Origin: Phytohabitans maris
Lineage (GTDB): Bacteria > Actinomycetota > Actinomycetes > Mycobacteriales > Micromonosporaceae
Length of the DNA: 64,000 bases
NCBI RefSeq assembly: GCF_031085175.1
Contig: NZ_JAVHUY010000013.1
Coordinates: 124,001-188,000 of the forward strand
Reading direction: 5' to 3'
In this document: positions 16,566 through 24,342 of the stretch, piece after piece
How positions within the stretch are numbered: position 1 is the stretch's first letter
Layout of the letters: each line of letters starts with the position of its first letter
The notes under the pieces: generated by a model
What the model was told of the DNA's origin: nothing
Seen by the model: the letters and a program-made list of their open reading frames with translations, nothing else
Database searches by the model: none
Position numbers and translations under genes: made by a program

Positions 16566-17921
16566 CTACGGCGCCAATCGGTAGAGTTGCTCGCCGGCTT
16601 TGGGGACGACCAGGGTGTCCTCGTCGGCGGCGAGGGCGGCCAGGTCGAGGGTCGCCGGGTCTGCCCAGCCGAGGTTGACGGCGGCGCAGTCTTCCGGCGG
16701 GATGGCCGTCGCCAGCGTCACGGCGATGCGGCAGCGCTCCACCCCGTCCGTGTACGTGCCGGCGCCGCGCGCGTGGATCGAGTGGGCCAGCACCGTGCGG
16801 GGCACCTCCGCGAGCTCGCCGGCGTGGGCGAGCAGGTAGTCGCGGCAGTGGTAGCCCACGCGGCGGATCATCGCATCGTGGGTGACCGAGAAGGTGGTGA
16901 CGTGCGGGGCGTAGACGATCACCTCACCGCCGTCGGCGACGACCGGCTCGACCTTGTACATGCCCTTGGCCGCCGTCCACAGGTCGTCGTACATCGGGGG
17001 CACGACCGAGACCACCCGCCGGTACGGGCGCTCGACGTACCGGACGTGCACCCGCGCGGAGTGCTCGGCGGCGGCCGCCCACGCCTCGGTGGTCGTACCC
17101 ACGTACGTGCCGAGCACCTCGGGCCCGAGCACCTCGGGCCCGAGCGGAGAGGAGCCGGGCGGTGAGGAGCTGGGCGCAGAGGAGCCGGCCGGTGCGACCA
17201 CGACCGCCACGGCCAGGCGGCGGGCCGGGATGCGCTCGGCGGCCGCCTGGATGACCGCGCGGACCGGGGTGAGGCCGGGCTTGCCGATGATGTCCATCGT
17301 GCCGATCAGCGCGCCCAGCCAGTGAAATGCGTCGATCACCTCGGGGCCGGAGACGCCGGGGAAGAAGTACTTGTCGCCACCGGAGAAGCCGACCGACTCG
17401 TGCGGAAACACCGGCCCGAGCACCAGGCACGCGTCCGCCTCGGCGACCAGCCGGTTCACCCGTACCCGGATGGGCTCGGCGAGAAGCCCGGCGGAGGCCG
17501 CGGCGACCTCGGTGGCCGGGATCTCGCCCAGGTCCGTGAATGTGGCCGGGTCGTGCCAGGCGTGGTTGTGCACGGCCACGCCGGGGTAGCGGGCCGCCCA
17601 CCCGCCCGGCGGCAGGTCGAAGCGGCGCTCGATGGCGTCCGGCGGCATCGGCTGGTGCGTGCCGAGCGCGATCAGCACGTCGAGCGAGGCCACCCGGCCG
17701 ATCAGCGCGTCGTGCACCTCGGCGAAGAGGCGGCCGAGCGGGATCGACCGGGTGCCGTCCGGGACCAGCACCACCAGGCGGGCGCCGTCCAGGTCGAGGC
17801 GTTGCAGCTCGCCGCTCAGGCCGCTCGATGGACCTTCTTCAACGCCCCCTCGCGGCCCGTTGTGGGCAGGCGTCAGGGTCGCGGCTTGGCCTCCGCCCGG
17901 TCCGCGTCGAAAAGAGTCCAT
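16566..17921 (-). CDS. LarA-like (lactate racemase / DUF2088) protein
   Basis: 451 residues from the ATG at 17921, overlapping the upstream PheS-like gene by 49 nt. Family signatures: VVLVPDGTRSIPL, LIALGTHQPMPP, VHNHAWHDP, FPHESVGFSGGDKYFFPGVSG and, in the C-terminal half, PHVTTFS and HARGAGTYTDGVERC. LarA itself uses a nickel-pincer cofactor, but no larB/C/E genes are present here, and most homologues act on other hydroxy acids. An Ala/Ser/Pro-rich insertion includes a duplicated LGPEV unit (DNA near 17118-17150). Co-transcribed with the PheS-like gene; the functional link is unknown. Confidence 0.75.
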   Translation of the reverse strand: MDSFRRGPGGGQAATLTPAHNGPRGGVEEGPSSGLSGELQRLDLDGARLVVLVPDGTRSIPLGRLFAEVHDALIGRVASLDVLIALGTHQPMPPDAIERRFDLPPGGWAARYPGVAVHNHAWHDPATFTDLGEIPATEVAAASAGLLAEPIRVRVNRLVAEADACLVLGPVFPHESVGFSGGDKYFFPGVSGPEVIDAFHWLGALIGTMDIIGKPGLTPVRAVIQAAAERIPARRLAVAVVVAPAGSSAPSSSPPGSSPLGPEVLGPEVLGTYVGTTTEAWAAAAEHSARVHVRYVERPYRRVVSVVPPMYDDLWTAAKGMYKVEPVVADGGEVIVYAPHVTTFSVTHDAMIRRVGYHCRDYLLAHAGELAEVPRTVLAHSIHARGAGTYTDGVERCRIAVTLATAIPPEDCAAVNLGWADPATLDLAALAADEDTLVVPKAGEQLYRLAP

Positions 17922-19003
17922 TCGTGCTCCTCTCCCTCGTGCAGGCCGGCGTAGATCCGGTCGCGCAGCGCGTTGGCCTCGGCCGAGGTGAGCGTGCGGG
18001 TGAGGTCGCGCAGGACCACGCGGAGCAGCACGTTCTTCTGTCCGGGCCGCAGTCCCATTCTGGCCCGTGCGGAGTCCGGCAGCTCGGCGTACCCGGTCTC
18101 GGACCGCACGACGATCTCCTCGACCGCGCCGGCGTCCGGCCCGAGCAGGTCGCGCACCCGGTCGCCGAGCAGCTCGGCGTCGAGGTCACCGGCGACCGCG
18201 AGGGAGAGGTCGCGGTGCGTGGCGGGCATGGCCGAGACCGGCCGGTACGGGGTGAGGTCGCGCATCTGCGCCGCCACCCGCGGGTCGGTCGAGCGGAGCA
18301 GCCGGATGTCGTCTACGCCCTTGGCGAGCATCACGAGCCGGTCGAGGCCGAGCCCCATCGCCAGGCCGCTGCCCCCGCCGGTCACCTCGGGATGAGCCAA
18401 CCCGCACTCACCTACCTCGATGTATCCGGACGCTCCGCCGCTCGGCGCTCGTCCGGCGACGTAGATCTCCCGGCCGGCCAGCGTGTACGGGTGGACGCTC
18501 GGGACGGTGTGCCAATCGTGGCCGGGCAGCACCGCCGCCACGACCAGGCCGATCATGTGGACGAGGTCGGCCTCGGTGAGCGGGGGACCGGAGCGGCGGA
18601 TCCGCCACAGGTCGAGCTGGTGCGGCTCGCCCACGTGGTGGCGGTCGATCACGTCCCGCCGGTAGCAGATGCCGGGCACGCTGAGCAGCACGTCCGGCAG
18701 GCGGTTGGCGTCCAGCAGGGCGGGGACGCGGGCGGTGGTGTGCGAGCGGAGCATCCGCCCGCCGTCCAGGTAGCGGCTGTAGCGGCGGTCGCGGGTCACC
18801 GCCTCGGCGGAGTACCGCAGCCGGTCGTAGTTGTCGGCCACGGAGACGATCCGCGGGCCGGGGTCGCGGCGCACCGGGATCCCCCAGGCGCGGGCGAGGG
18901 CGTACTCGATGGCGGACACCACGTGCTGCATCGCGTGTTCGCCGGCGTCGGGGTCGGTGAGGTCGCGCAGGTCCAGGGCCGCGCGGAGTTCTTGGGGCGT
19001 CAT
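17873..19003 (-). CDS. single-chain PheRS-like protein: class II (PheS) core plus FDX-ACB domain
   Basis: 376 residues from the ATG at 19003. Class II motifs are visible: motif 1 region RMLRSHTTARVPALL, motif 2 GICYRRDVIDRHHVGEPHQ, and motif 3 EVGECGLAHPEV plus GLAMGLGLDRLVML. The last about 100 residues match the ferredoxin-fold anticodon-binding domain that normally ends PheT (HRDLSLAVAGDL, QKNVLLRVVLRDLTRTLTS). PheS catalytic core plus FDX-ACB on one chain is the layout of monomeric mitochondrial PheRS; bacteria normally use PheS2PheT2. This is therefore probably a paralogue with an amino acid- or peptide-activating role or a resistance copy. It starts an operon with the LarA-like gene. 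Confidence 0.8.
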   Translation of the reverse strand: MTPQELRAALDLRDLTDPDAGEHAMQHVVSAIEYALARAWGIPVRRDPGPRIVSVADNYDRLRYSAEAVTRDRRYSRYLDGGRMLRSHTTARVPALLDANRLPDVLLSVPGICYRRDVIDRHHVGEPHQLDLWRIRRSGPPLTEADLVHMIGLVVAAVLPGHDWHTVPSVHPYTLAGREIYVAGRAPSGGASGYIEVGECGLAHPEVTGGGSGLAMGLGLDRLVMLAKGVDDIRLLRSTDPRVAAQMRDLTPYRPVSAMPATHRDLSLAVAGDLDAELLGDRVRDLLGPDAGAVEEIVVRSETGYAELPDSARARMGLRPGQKNVLLRVVLRDLTRTLTSAEANALRDRIYAGLHEGEEHEWTLFDADRAEAKPRP

Positions 19004-19019
19004 CGTGAGTCCTCGGAAA

Positions 19020-19078
19020 GAGACGGTGGAAAGGGAGCGAGCCCCCGGCGTGGCCAGGGGCTCGTCTCGCGCCGTCTC
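19020..19078 (-). promoter_or_regulatory. nested hairpin in the leader of the PheRS-like gene
   Basis: The 5' leader has an outer stem of GAGACGG (19020-19026) with CCGTCTC (19072-19078) and inside it a stem of CGAGCCCC (19038-19045) with GGGGCTCG (19057-19064). The structure ends 17 nt before the start codon. In front of an aminoacyl-tRNA-synthetase-like gene this suggests attenuation or translation control. No T-box sequence is visible, and a divergent promoter for the nucleoside hydrolase lies beyond it. Confidence 0.55.
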
Positions 19079-19199
19079 CGTCAGCGCAGCCGCGGTCGCC
19101 CACCGGTCACCCGGGGGCGGCGAAATCGCGTCGCGGCGTACGTCACCCGTCGAGTGTGCCGCCTGGGCCCGCCGCCCGGCAAGCGGGTTGAATATCGGC

Positions 19200-20051
19200 G
19201 TGCCGGAAAAGATCCTGCTGGACACCGACATCGGTTCGGACATCGACGACGCGGTCTGCCTCGCGTACCTGCTCGCCCACCCCGGCTGCGACCTGCTCGG
19301 CATCACCACGGTCACCGGCGAGGCGGGCAAGCGCGCGATGCTCGCCTCCGCCCTCTGCCGGGTGGCCGGCGCGGACGTGCCGATCCGCCCCGGCGCGGAG
19401 ACCACCCTCGCCGGTGCCCCGTCGCCGCAGGCCCTCGCCCACCAGGCCGACCGCCTCGGCGGCTGGCCACACGAGACGGAGTTTCCGGCGGGCGACGCGG
19501 TCGACCTCCTGGCCCGCACGGTCCGCGCGCACCCGGGCGAGGTCACGCTGCTGACGATCGGGCCGCTCACCAACGCCGCCCTCCTCTTCGACCGCCACCC
19601 CGACGTGGCCGGGCTGCTGAAGGCGCTCGTCCTGATGGGCGGCCGCTACACGACCGAGGGCAAGCCGGAGTGGAACCTCCGCTGCGACCCGGCCGCCGCC
19701 GCCCGGGTCTTCGCCGCGCCGGTGCCCCGCGTCCGCGCGGTCGGCCTCGACGTGACCCGCCAGGTCTACCTGGACGCCGACACCTTCAGCGCCCGCTGCG
19801 CCGCCCCGCTGCTGCGGCCGGTCCGCGACTTCGCCGCGGTATGGTTCGCCGAGCGGGACGGCATCTACTTCCACGACCCCCTCGCCGCGGTCACCCTCTT
19901 CGACGCCGAAGTGTGCGCCTTCACCCGCGGCGAGGTAACCGTGGACGCGGACGGCACCACCGGCTGGCACCCCCGCCCGGACGGCCCGCACGAGGTCGCG
20001 ACCTCCGTGGTCCCGGACCGCTTCTTCACGGAGTACTTCGCCCGGTTCTGA
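19200..20051 (+). CDS. nucleoside hydrolase
   Basis: 283 residues from the GTG at 19200. The N-terminal LLDTDIGSDIDDAVCLAYLL is the calcium-binding signature of inosine/uridine-preferring nucleoside hydrolases; WNLRCDPAAAARVF and YFHDPLAAVTLF provide further active-site Asn, Asp and His. It would split ribonucleosides into base and ribose for salvage. Divergent from the PheRS-like gene with a 196-nt shared spacer. No nucleoside transporter gene adjoins. Confidence 0.9.
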   Translation: MPEKILLDTDIGSDIDDAVCLAYLLAHPGCDLLGITTVTGEAGKRAMLASALCRVAGADVPIRPGAETTLAGAPSPQALAHQADRLGGWPHETEFPAGDAVDLLARTVRAHPGEVTLLTIGPLTNAALLFDRHPDVAGLLKALVLMGGRYTTEGKPEWNLRCDPAAAARVFAAPVPRVRAVGLDVTRQVYLDADTFSARCAAPLLRPVRDFAAVWFAERDGIYFHDPLAAVTLFDAEVCAFTRGEVTVDADGTTGWHPRPDGPHEVATSVVPDRFFTEYFARF

Positions 20052-20216
20052 GGCCCGCGACCTCGCGCGAGCGCCCCCCCGGGCGGCAAGGGCTCAATTC
20101 CAATGCGGACCCGGGCCGTGAACGGGCTCTTACCTCTGCACGGACGGTTACCACGTCCATGCCGTTCGCCGTCCCGCACAGGCGGACGATCATGGACAGC
20201 GTCGGGCGGTTATCAG

Positions 20217-20262
20217 ATCGTGGTACCGAGGTGCCCCTGGAGGGGCACTGGGATACCACGAT
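20217..20262. repeat. 46-nt hairpin repeat P, copy 1
   Basis: Outer arms ATCGTGGTA and TACCACGAT (9 bp) enclose an inner stem GTGCCCC / GGGGCAC around a TGGA loop. A second copy of identical length lies at 59134-59179 with the same outer arms but a shifted inner stem (GGTGCCC/GGGCACC), so the base pairing is kept while bases change. The flank GGGCGGTT before this copy recurs, reversed, after the other. Confidence 0.85.
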
Positions 20263-20590
20263 CACCGGTTGGGGTCGGGTTTGGGGCGCGCCCGTAGGGG
20301 TGGCGGTGATCGTTCGTCCCTTTTCGGGGTGACGCGCTGGGGAAGACGCGGGTGCTGGGAAGGCGGGGGTTGCGGTGCGTCCGTGGCGAAAACCGCCCCG
20401 CCAGGGGCAGCGATTCGCCACGGACGGTTTGGCGATCCGGTCAAACCGTTCGTCGGCCCGGCCGGTAGGGCGGCTCCGGTCGTTGCCGCGTGGATCGTGG
20501 GCCGGGCGGGCAAGTTGGGGTAGAAGCCCAGCCCGCGGCCCTACCCGCCGCGGGCCGCGGTCTCAACCCGGGCCCTGCGGGGAGCCGGGT

Positions 20591-20757
20591 GGGCTTGTGT
20601 CGCGGGGCCGGCAGCGGAGGCCGGGGAACCCGGCGAGCGCCAGCGAGCCGCCGGCCGCAGCGGTGCCCGCGGGAAAGCACCCAAGAAAACGCTCCGCTGC
20701 GTTCCACGTCTCCCCAGGGGACCCCGCGCGTGCGGTCCGCAGCTGAGGCAGACCGGG
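20591..20757 (-). repeat. dispersed intergenic element A, copy 1 (minus orientation)
   Basis: Read on the minus strand, this 167-bp stretch follows the copies at 46783-46950 and 49624-49793 almost base for base (shared cores such as GCAGCGGAGCGTTTTCTTGG and TTTCCCGCGGGCACCGCTGC), with about one difference in ten by eye. It lies in a gene-free spacer. Confidence 0.85.
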
Positions 20758-20878
20758 GCGACGGGGGATCGTGGTTTGTAGCTGCTGCCAGCGCCCTCCG
20801 GCGCGGGTCGCTACGAGGGTGGGGCCGGGCCGGCCGGTCGCGGGAGACGCGGGGGAGCTGATAGCGGGGCGCGGGGCG

Positions 20879-21622
20879 CTACCAGGGTGGGGCCGGGCCG
20901 GAGGTGGAGTAGAGGGGGTGGCCGCGGAGCACCAGGCCGGAGCCGGGGTCGGCGGCCAGCTGCCGCACGCGGTCGAGCTCGGCCGGTCCCAGGCCGGCCG
21001 CCAGGAGCCGGCCGCGGTGGCGGACGGTGTCGACGGCGAGCAGCAGCGCGCCCGGGTCGCCGGCGGCCCAGACCGGTACGTGGATCTCGGTGTCCACTGT
21101 GGTCAGCCCGGCGGCGCGGGCGGCGGCGTGGGCGCGGGTCGCCCAGGTCGGGTCGACGCCGAGGCCGGGCAGGATCTCCTTGGCGAGCAGGCGCAGGCAG
21201 CGCTCGACCAGGGTGGCGTCGCGCGGGCTCGGGGCGCACAGCACCGCGTCGTCGGGCCACAGGTGCCAGTCTTCGACCACCAGCGTGCCGCCCGGTCCCA
21301 GCGCGGCCACCAGCCGGCGCAGCAACGCCTCGGGGTGCCGCACGCACATCAGCAGCAGGCGCGCGCGGATCAGCCCGTACCGGCCGGGAGCGAGCACGGC
21401 GGGCGGAAGCGGGTCGCCGGACGCGGTGACCACCTCGCCGCCCGCGCCCACCCGGTCGCGCAGCCACACGGGTACGGCGCTGCCGGCCGGCCCCAGGTCG
21501 AGGCAGCGCGTGCCGGTCAGGTGGGGCAGCCCGGCCAGCCGCCCGATGCTGATCGAGTCGAGCGCGGCCGCCAGGTACACCTCCCGGCGCACGTCCAGGT
21601 CCGCGGCGCTGACCGTCCTCAT
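20879..21622 (-). CDS. SAM-dependent methyltransferase-like protein
   Basis: 247 residues; the ATG at 21622 overlaps the stop of the upstream binding-protein gene (ATGA). A class I methyltransferase layout is suggested by LDLGPAGSAVPVWLRDRVG (motif I position, though GxGxG is degenerate), GRYGLIRARLLLMCVRHPEAL and LGPGGTLVVEDWHLWP (post-motif region). The end YSTSGPAPPW resembles the TSPP/AxP tail of UbiE/menaquinone-type homologues. The substrate is unknown. Coupling with an NMT1/THI5-like lipoprotein suggests a shared substrate pathway, but that is only context. Confidence 0.7.
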   Translation of the reverse strand: MRTVSAADLDVRREVYLAAALDSISIGRLAGLPHLTGTRCLDLGPAGSAVPVWLRDRVGAGGEVVTASGDPLPPAVLAPGRYGLIRARLLLMCVRHPEALLRRLVAALGPGGTLVVEDWHLWPDDAVLCAPSPRDATLVERCLRLLAKEILPGLGVDPTWATRAHAAARAAGLTTVDTEIHVPVWAAGDPGALLLAVDTVRHRGRLLAAGLGPAELDRVRQLAADPGSGLVLRGHPLYSTSGPAPPW

Positions 21623-22629
21623 CGGACCTGGCCGCTCACGAAGTCGAACGCGACGAGGTCGGCGGTGGGCAGGTCGCCGGCGATGATGCCGGTGCCGCGC
21701 AGGATGGCGATGGCGCGGGCGACCCGGGCCCCGTCGAAGGCGCCGACCACGCCGTTGGCCCGGATGTACGGCTCCATGAGCCGCACCTCGGCGGCCGCGG
21801 TGACGGCGTCCGTCGTGGGCACGTACTTCCGCAGGATCTGGCCGGTCTCCTCCGGGTGCTCGATCGCGTACACCAGGCCGTCCATCAGCGCGCCGGCGAA
21901 GCGCCGCACCAGGTCGGGGTCTTCGCGGAGCACCTTCGTCGAGGCGATGAGCGCGTTGCCGTACAGGTCGGTGAGCACGTCCGAGTACGGCAGCACGACC
22001 GCCGCCCGGCCGCCCGCCGCCTTCTCCACCGCCGGCCTCGCCACCACGAACTGACCGACGCCGTCGACCCGCCCTGTGGCGAGCAGCTTTGGCATCTGCG
22101 ACGCCTCGACGCCGATCCACTTCACGGTGCGCGGGTCGAGGCCGGCGAGCTTGGCGTACGCGGGGAAGAGCAGCCACGGCGCGCCGCCCTGTACGCCGCC
22201 GATCGTGCGCCCGGACAGGTCGCGCGGCGTGGTGACGCCGGTGCCGGAGAGGGCGGTCACGGAGTTGAGCGTGCGCTGCTGGACCGCCGCGACGGCGCGT
22301 ACGTCCGAGCGGTACTTGCCGTTGCCGAGCACGATCATCACGGCGGAGAGGTCGTTGGCGGAGAACTGCGCCCGCCCGGAGGCGAGCAGCCCGAGGTTTT
22401 CGGTGGTGCCGGAGCCGGGCCGGATTTCGACCTCGATGCCGGCGCGGTCGAAGAAGCCCTTCTCCTTCGCCACCCACGCGTACGACTCGCGGCCGAACGA
22501 GCCGACCGCGGTCAGGTAGGTCACCTTGTCCGCCGGCGCGTCTTCCGGCGCCGCGCCGCCGCTGTCGCAGGCCACCGCCGCGAGGAGCACCGCGAGCGCG
22601 GCGGCGGATGTGCGTCTGACCAGGTTCAC
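21619..22629 (-). CDS. ABC transporter substrate-binding lipoprotein, NMT1/THI5-like (SsuA/TauA class)
   Basis: 336 residues from the GTG at 22629, preceded by GGAGGAAAC; a start at 22665 lies upstream of the ribosome site. The signal sequence ends in LLAAVACDSGG, a lipobox. The mature part shows AKEKGFFDRAGIEVEI, SGRAQFSANDLSAVM, GRTIGGVQGGAPWLLF and KLLATGRVDGVGQF, typical of the thiamine-precursor/sulfonate/nitrate binding family. No permease or ATPase gene is in the neighbourhood; instead a methyltransferase-like gene is translationally coupled downstream. Ligand unknown. Confidence 0.87.
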   Translation of the reverse strand: MNLVRRTSAAALAVLLAAVACDSGGAAPEDAPADKVTYLTAVGSFGRESYAWVAKEKGFFDRAGIEVEIRPGSGTTENLGLLASGRAQFSANDLSAVMIVLGNGKYRSDVRAVAAVQQRTLNSVTALSGTGVTTPRDLSGRTIGGVQGGAPWLLFPAYAKLAGLDPRTVKWIGVEASQMPKLLATGRVDGVGQFVVARPAVEKAAGGRAAVVLPYSDVLTDLYGNALIASTKVLREDPDLVRRFAGALMDGLVYAIEHPEETGQILRKYVPTTDAVTAAAEVRLMEPYIRANGVVGAFDGARVARAIAILRGTGIIAGDLPTADLVAFDFVSGQVR

Positions 22630-22650
22630 GTTTCCTCCGGATGGGGAATG

Positions 22651-22706
22651 GGCGGGCGTGCCCACGCATGTGGCGCGTCTGCGGGAGGCGCGCGGGCACG
22701 CCCGCC
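22651..22706 (-). promoter_or_regulatory. 13-bp perfect hairpin in the leader of the NMT1-like gene
   Basis: Arms GGCGGGCGTGCCC (22651-22663) and GGGCACGCCCGCC (22694-22706) pair perfectly around a 30-nt loop, 21 nt upstream of the start codon. I looked for the conserved cores of thiamin-pyrophosphate and cobalamin riboswitches in this leader and did not see them. It may control read-through or mRNA stability. Confidence 0.5.
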
Positions 22707-23199
22707 GGCCTCACCCGGCGGCGCGGAATCGGTGTCGGCACACCGCCGGGGAGTCGTTTTCGACAGGAGTGGATCGGGCCGCGTCTCGCACTCGCGTCCC
22801 GGGCCCGGAGAGCGAATGCCCTCCCGGTAGTTCATTTGCAAGATTTCACTGAAGCCGTTCCTGCTGTGCCTTTTGCCGGTCATGCTGGGAGCCCGGCCAC
22901 GTCGCCGTGCTCGCTGGTGAGCACGCTGCCAAAGGCGAATTGTTGGAGCAAGGACATCGATGGGAAAACCGATCCCGCCCAAGTATTTGGGCGGGTTTGG
23001 CCAAGATGTTTTCCGTCGAGTGCACAGTGTCGTGGCTTTGCGAAATAGCAAAGGCAAACACGTTCCCAGGGCCCTGGCATACGAGGACCATGCCGTGGTA
23101 GAAATCTGACCGGATCCGGCGGCTCGCATCCGCTCGCTTCCCCCTATTTCACAAGCCTTTCCCTGGCCACCGGTTCAGATGTCCATTTGAGAGGGTGGA
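22707..23199. other. 493-base gene-free spacer
   Basis: Lies between divergent genes (NMT1-like lipoprotein and the Scr1-like regulator). The right-hand 300 bases are distinctly richer in A and T than coding DNA around them and probably hold the regulator promoter. No conserved ORF or repeat was recognised. Confidence 0.5.
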
Positions 23200-24072
23200 A
23201 TGCCGACCAAACGAGAGCAGTTCGTCCAGACCATTCGTGCCCAGTGGCTCGGCCAGCGAATGCGCGAGCTCCGGGAAGAGCGCGGCCTGACGCTCAAGTA
23301 CATCGCGGCGTACCTGGGCGTGGAGTTCTCCACGCTGGCGCGCTACGAGCGGGCCGAGTGGCCGTTCCGGCGCGACCACGTCATCTCGCTGCTCGACGTC
23401 TACGGGGTGTACGACGAGCGCGAGCGGGCCCAGCTGGTGCAGCTGGCCCAGGACGCCTGGCGGGTCAACCGCTGGGACGACGACTTCGAGGGCACCGTCT
23501 ACGACCAGACGTTCGTGGACTACCCGTGGCTGGAGTCGCGGTCCGAGGAGATCTGCACGTACTCCACGATGGTGTTCCCCGGGCTGCTGCAGACCCGCGA
23601 CTACGCGGAAGCGGTGATCCGGTACACCGAGGGCGTGCAGGCCAACCAGCAAAAGGTCGACCGCTGGGTGCGGCTGCGCATGGAGCGGCAGCTCATCCTC
23701 GACGAGAAGCCGCCCAAGCGGCTCGCCGCGCTCGTGGAGGAGTCCGTGCTGCACCGGCCGATCGGGGGCCGCCTGGTGTTGCGTGCCCAGCTCGAGCACC
23801 TCGCCCGGGTGGTGGAGCGGCCCCACGTCGAGATCCGGGTGATCCCGACCCGGGTCGGGCTGCAGGCCGGGCTGAGCGGCAGCTTCACGCTCTTCAAGAT
23901 GCAGCGGCCGTACCCGGAGGTGGCCTATGTGGAGCATCTGGGCGGGCGGCTGTTCATGGAGGCCTCACGCGCGCACCGCTACTCCAAGGCGTACGATGCC
24001 TTGCGGGAGGTCGCACTCAGCTCGGCTGAGTCGATGGCGCTCATCGCAACACTCGCGGAGGAGTTGTCATGA
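23200..24072 (+). CDS. Scr1-like XRE family regulator (HTH + DUF5753)
   Basis: 290 residues, ATG start with GAGGGTGGA before it. Residues about 15-70 are an XRE helix-turn-helix (LGQRMRELREERGLTLKYIA, VEFSTLARYERAEW); residues about 95-280 match DUF5753 (MVFPGLLQTRDYAEAVI, VHxRPIGG-type core, GLSGSFTLFKM). Regulators of this type pair with small DUF397 proteins in sporulating actinobacteria, where they affect development and antibiotic production, possibly as antitoxin-like systems. The stop overlaps the DUF397 start (ATGA). Confidence 0.93.
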   Translation: MPTKREQFVQTIRAQWLGQRMRELREERGLTLKYIAAYLGVEFSTLARYERAEWPFRRDHVISLLDVYGVYDERERAQLVQLAQDAWRVNRWDDDFEGTVYDQTFVDYPWLESRSEEICTYSTMVFPGLLQTRDYAEAVIRYTEGVQANQQKVDRWVRLRMERQLILDEKPPKRLAALVEESVLHRPIGGRLVLRAQLEHLARVVERPHVEIRVIPTRVGLQAGLSGSFTLFKMQRPYPEVAYVEHLGGRLFMEASRAHRYSKAYDALREVALSSAESMALIATLAEELS

Positions 24073-24287
24073 GCGAGTCACTGCCGGGCGCCGCCTGGCA
24101 TGTCAGCACCCGGAGCGATGGTCTCGGCGGCAACTGCGTCGAGGCCGGTCCGCTGGCCGATGGCAGCGGCCGGGTCGCGGTCCGGCACAGCAAGGCACCC
24201 GACGGCGCCACGATCGTCTACACCCGAGGCGAGTGGGAGGCGTTCATCGGCGGCGTAAAGGACGGGGAGTTCGACTTCACCGCCTGA
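24069..24287 (+). CDS. DUF397 domain protein (Scr1 partner)
   Basis: 72 residues. WHVSTRSDGLGGNCVEAGPL, VAVRHSKAPDGATIVYTRGEWEAF split around the centre are the family signature (SxxxGNCVEVA, RDSKxP, FTxxEWxAFI). DUF397 proteins are the small partners or possible toxin-like effectors of Scr1-type regulators. Start codon overlaps the regulator stop; a strong terminator follows 10 nt after the stop. Confidence 0.93.
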   Translation: MSESLPGAAWHVSTRSDGLGGNCVEAGPLADGSGRVAVRHSKAPDGATIVYTRGEWEAFIGGVKDGEFDFTA

Positions 24288-24297
24288 CGGGCCTGCT

Positions 24298-24332
24298 CCG
24301 GTTGGGGGCGGGCACTGCCTGCCCCCAACCGG
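24298..24332 (+). terminator. strong stem-loop terminator
   Basis: CCGGTTGGGGGC (24298-24309) pairs perfectly with GCCCCCAACCGG (24321-24332) around an 11-nt loop. It lies just after the DUF397 gene and just before the end of the convergent gene, so it can serve both strands. Confidence 0.85.
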
Positions 24333-24342
24333 GGTCCCACAC

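Larger units (their letters stand above)
20052..20878. other. 827-base gene-free, repeat-bearing spacer
   Basis: No coding region with an actinobacterial codon pattern is seen. The spacer contains the 46-nt hairpin P (20217-20262) and an inverted-orientation copy of dispersed element A (20591-20757), annotated separately. Several long open frames cross it on both strands but they only reflect the scarcity of stops at high GC. Confidence 0.7.

Noticed and set aside
22707-22850. Thiamin or cobalamin riboswitch before the NMT1/THI5-like gene
   Set aside because: The conserved riboswitch cores were looked for on the minus strand and not seen; only a plain hairpin is present.
22826-23129. Short open frames in the spacer before the Scr1-like regulator
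   Set aside because: AT-richer DNA without ribosome site or conserved motif; more likely promoter DNA.
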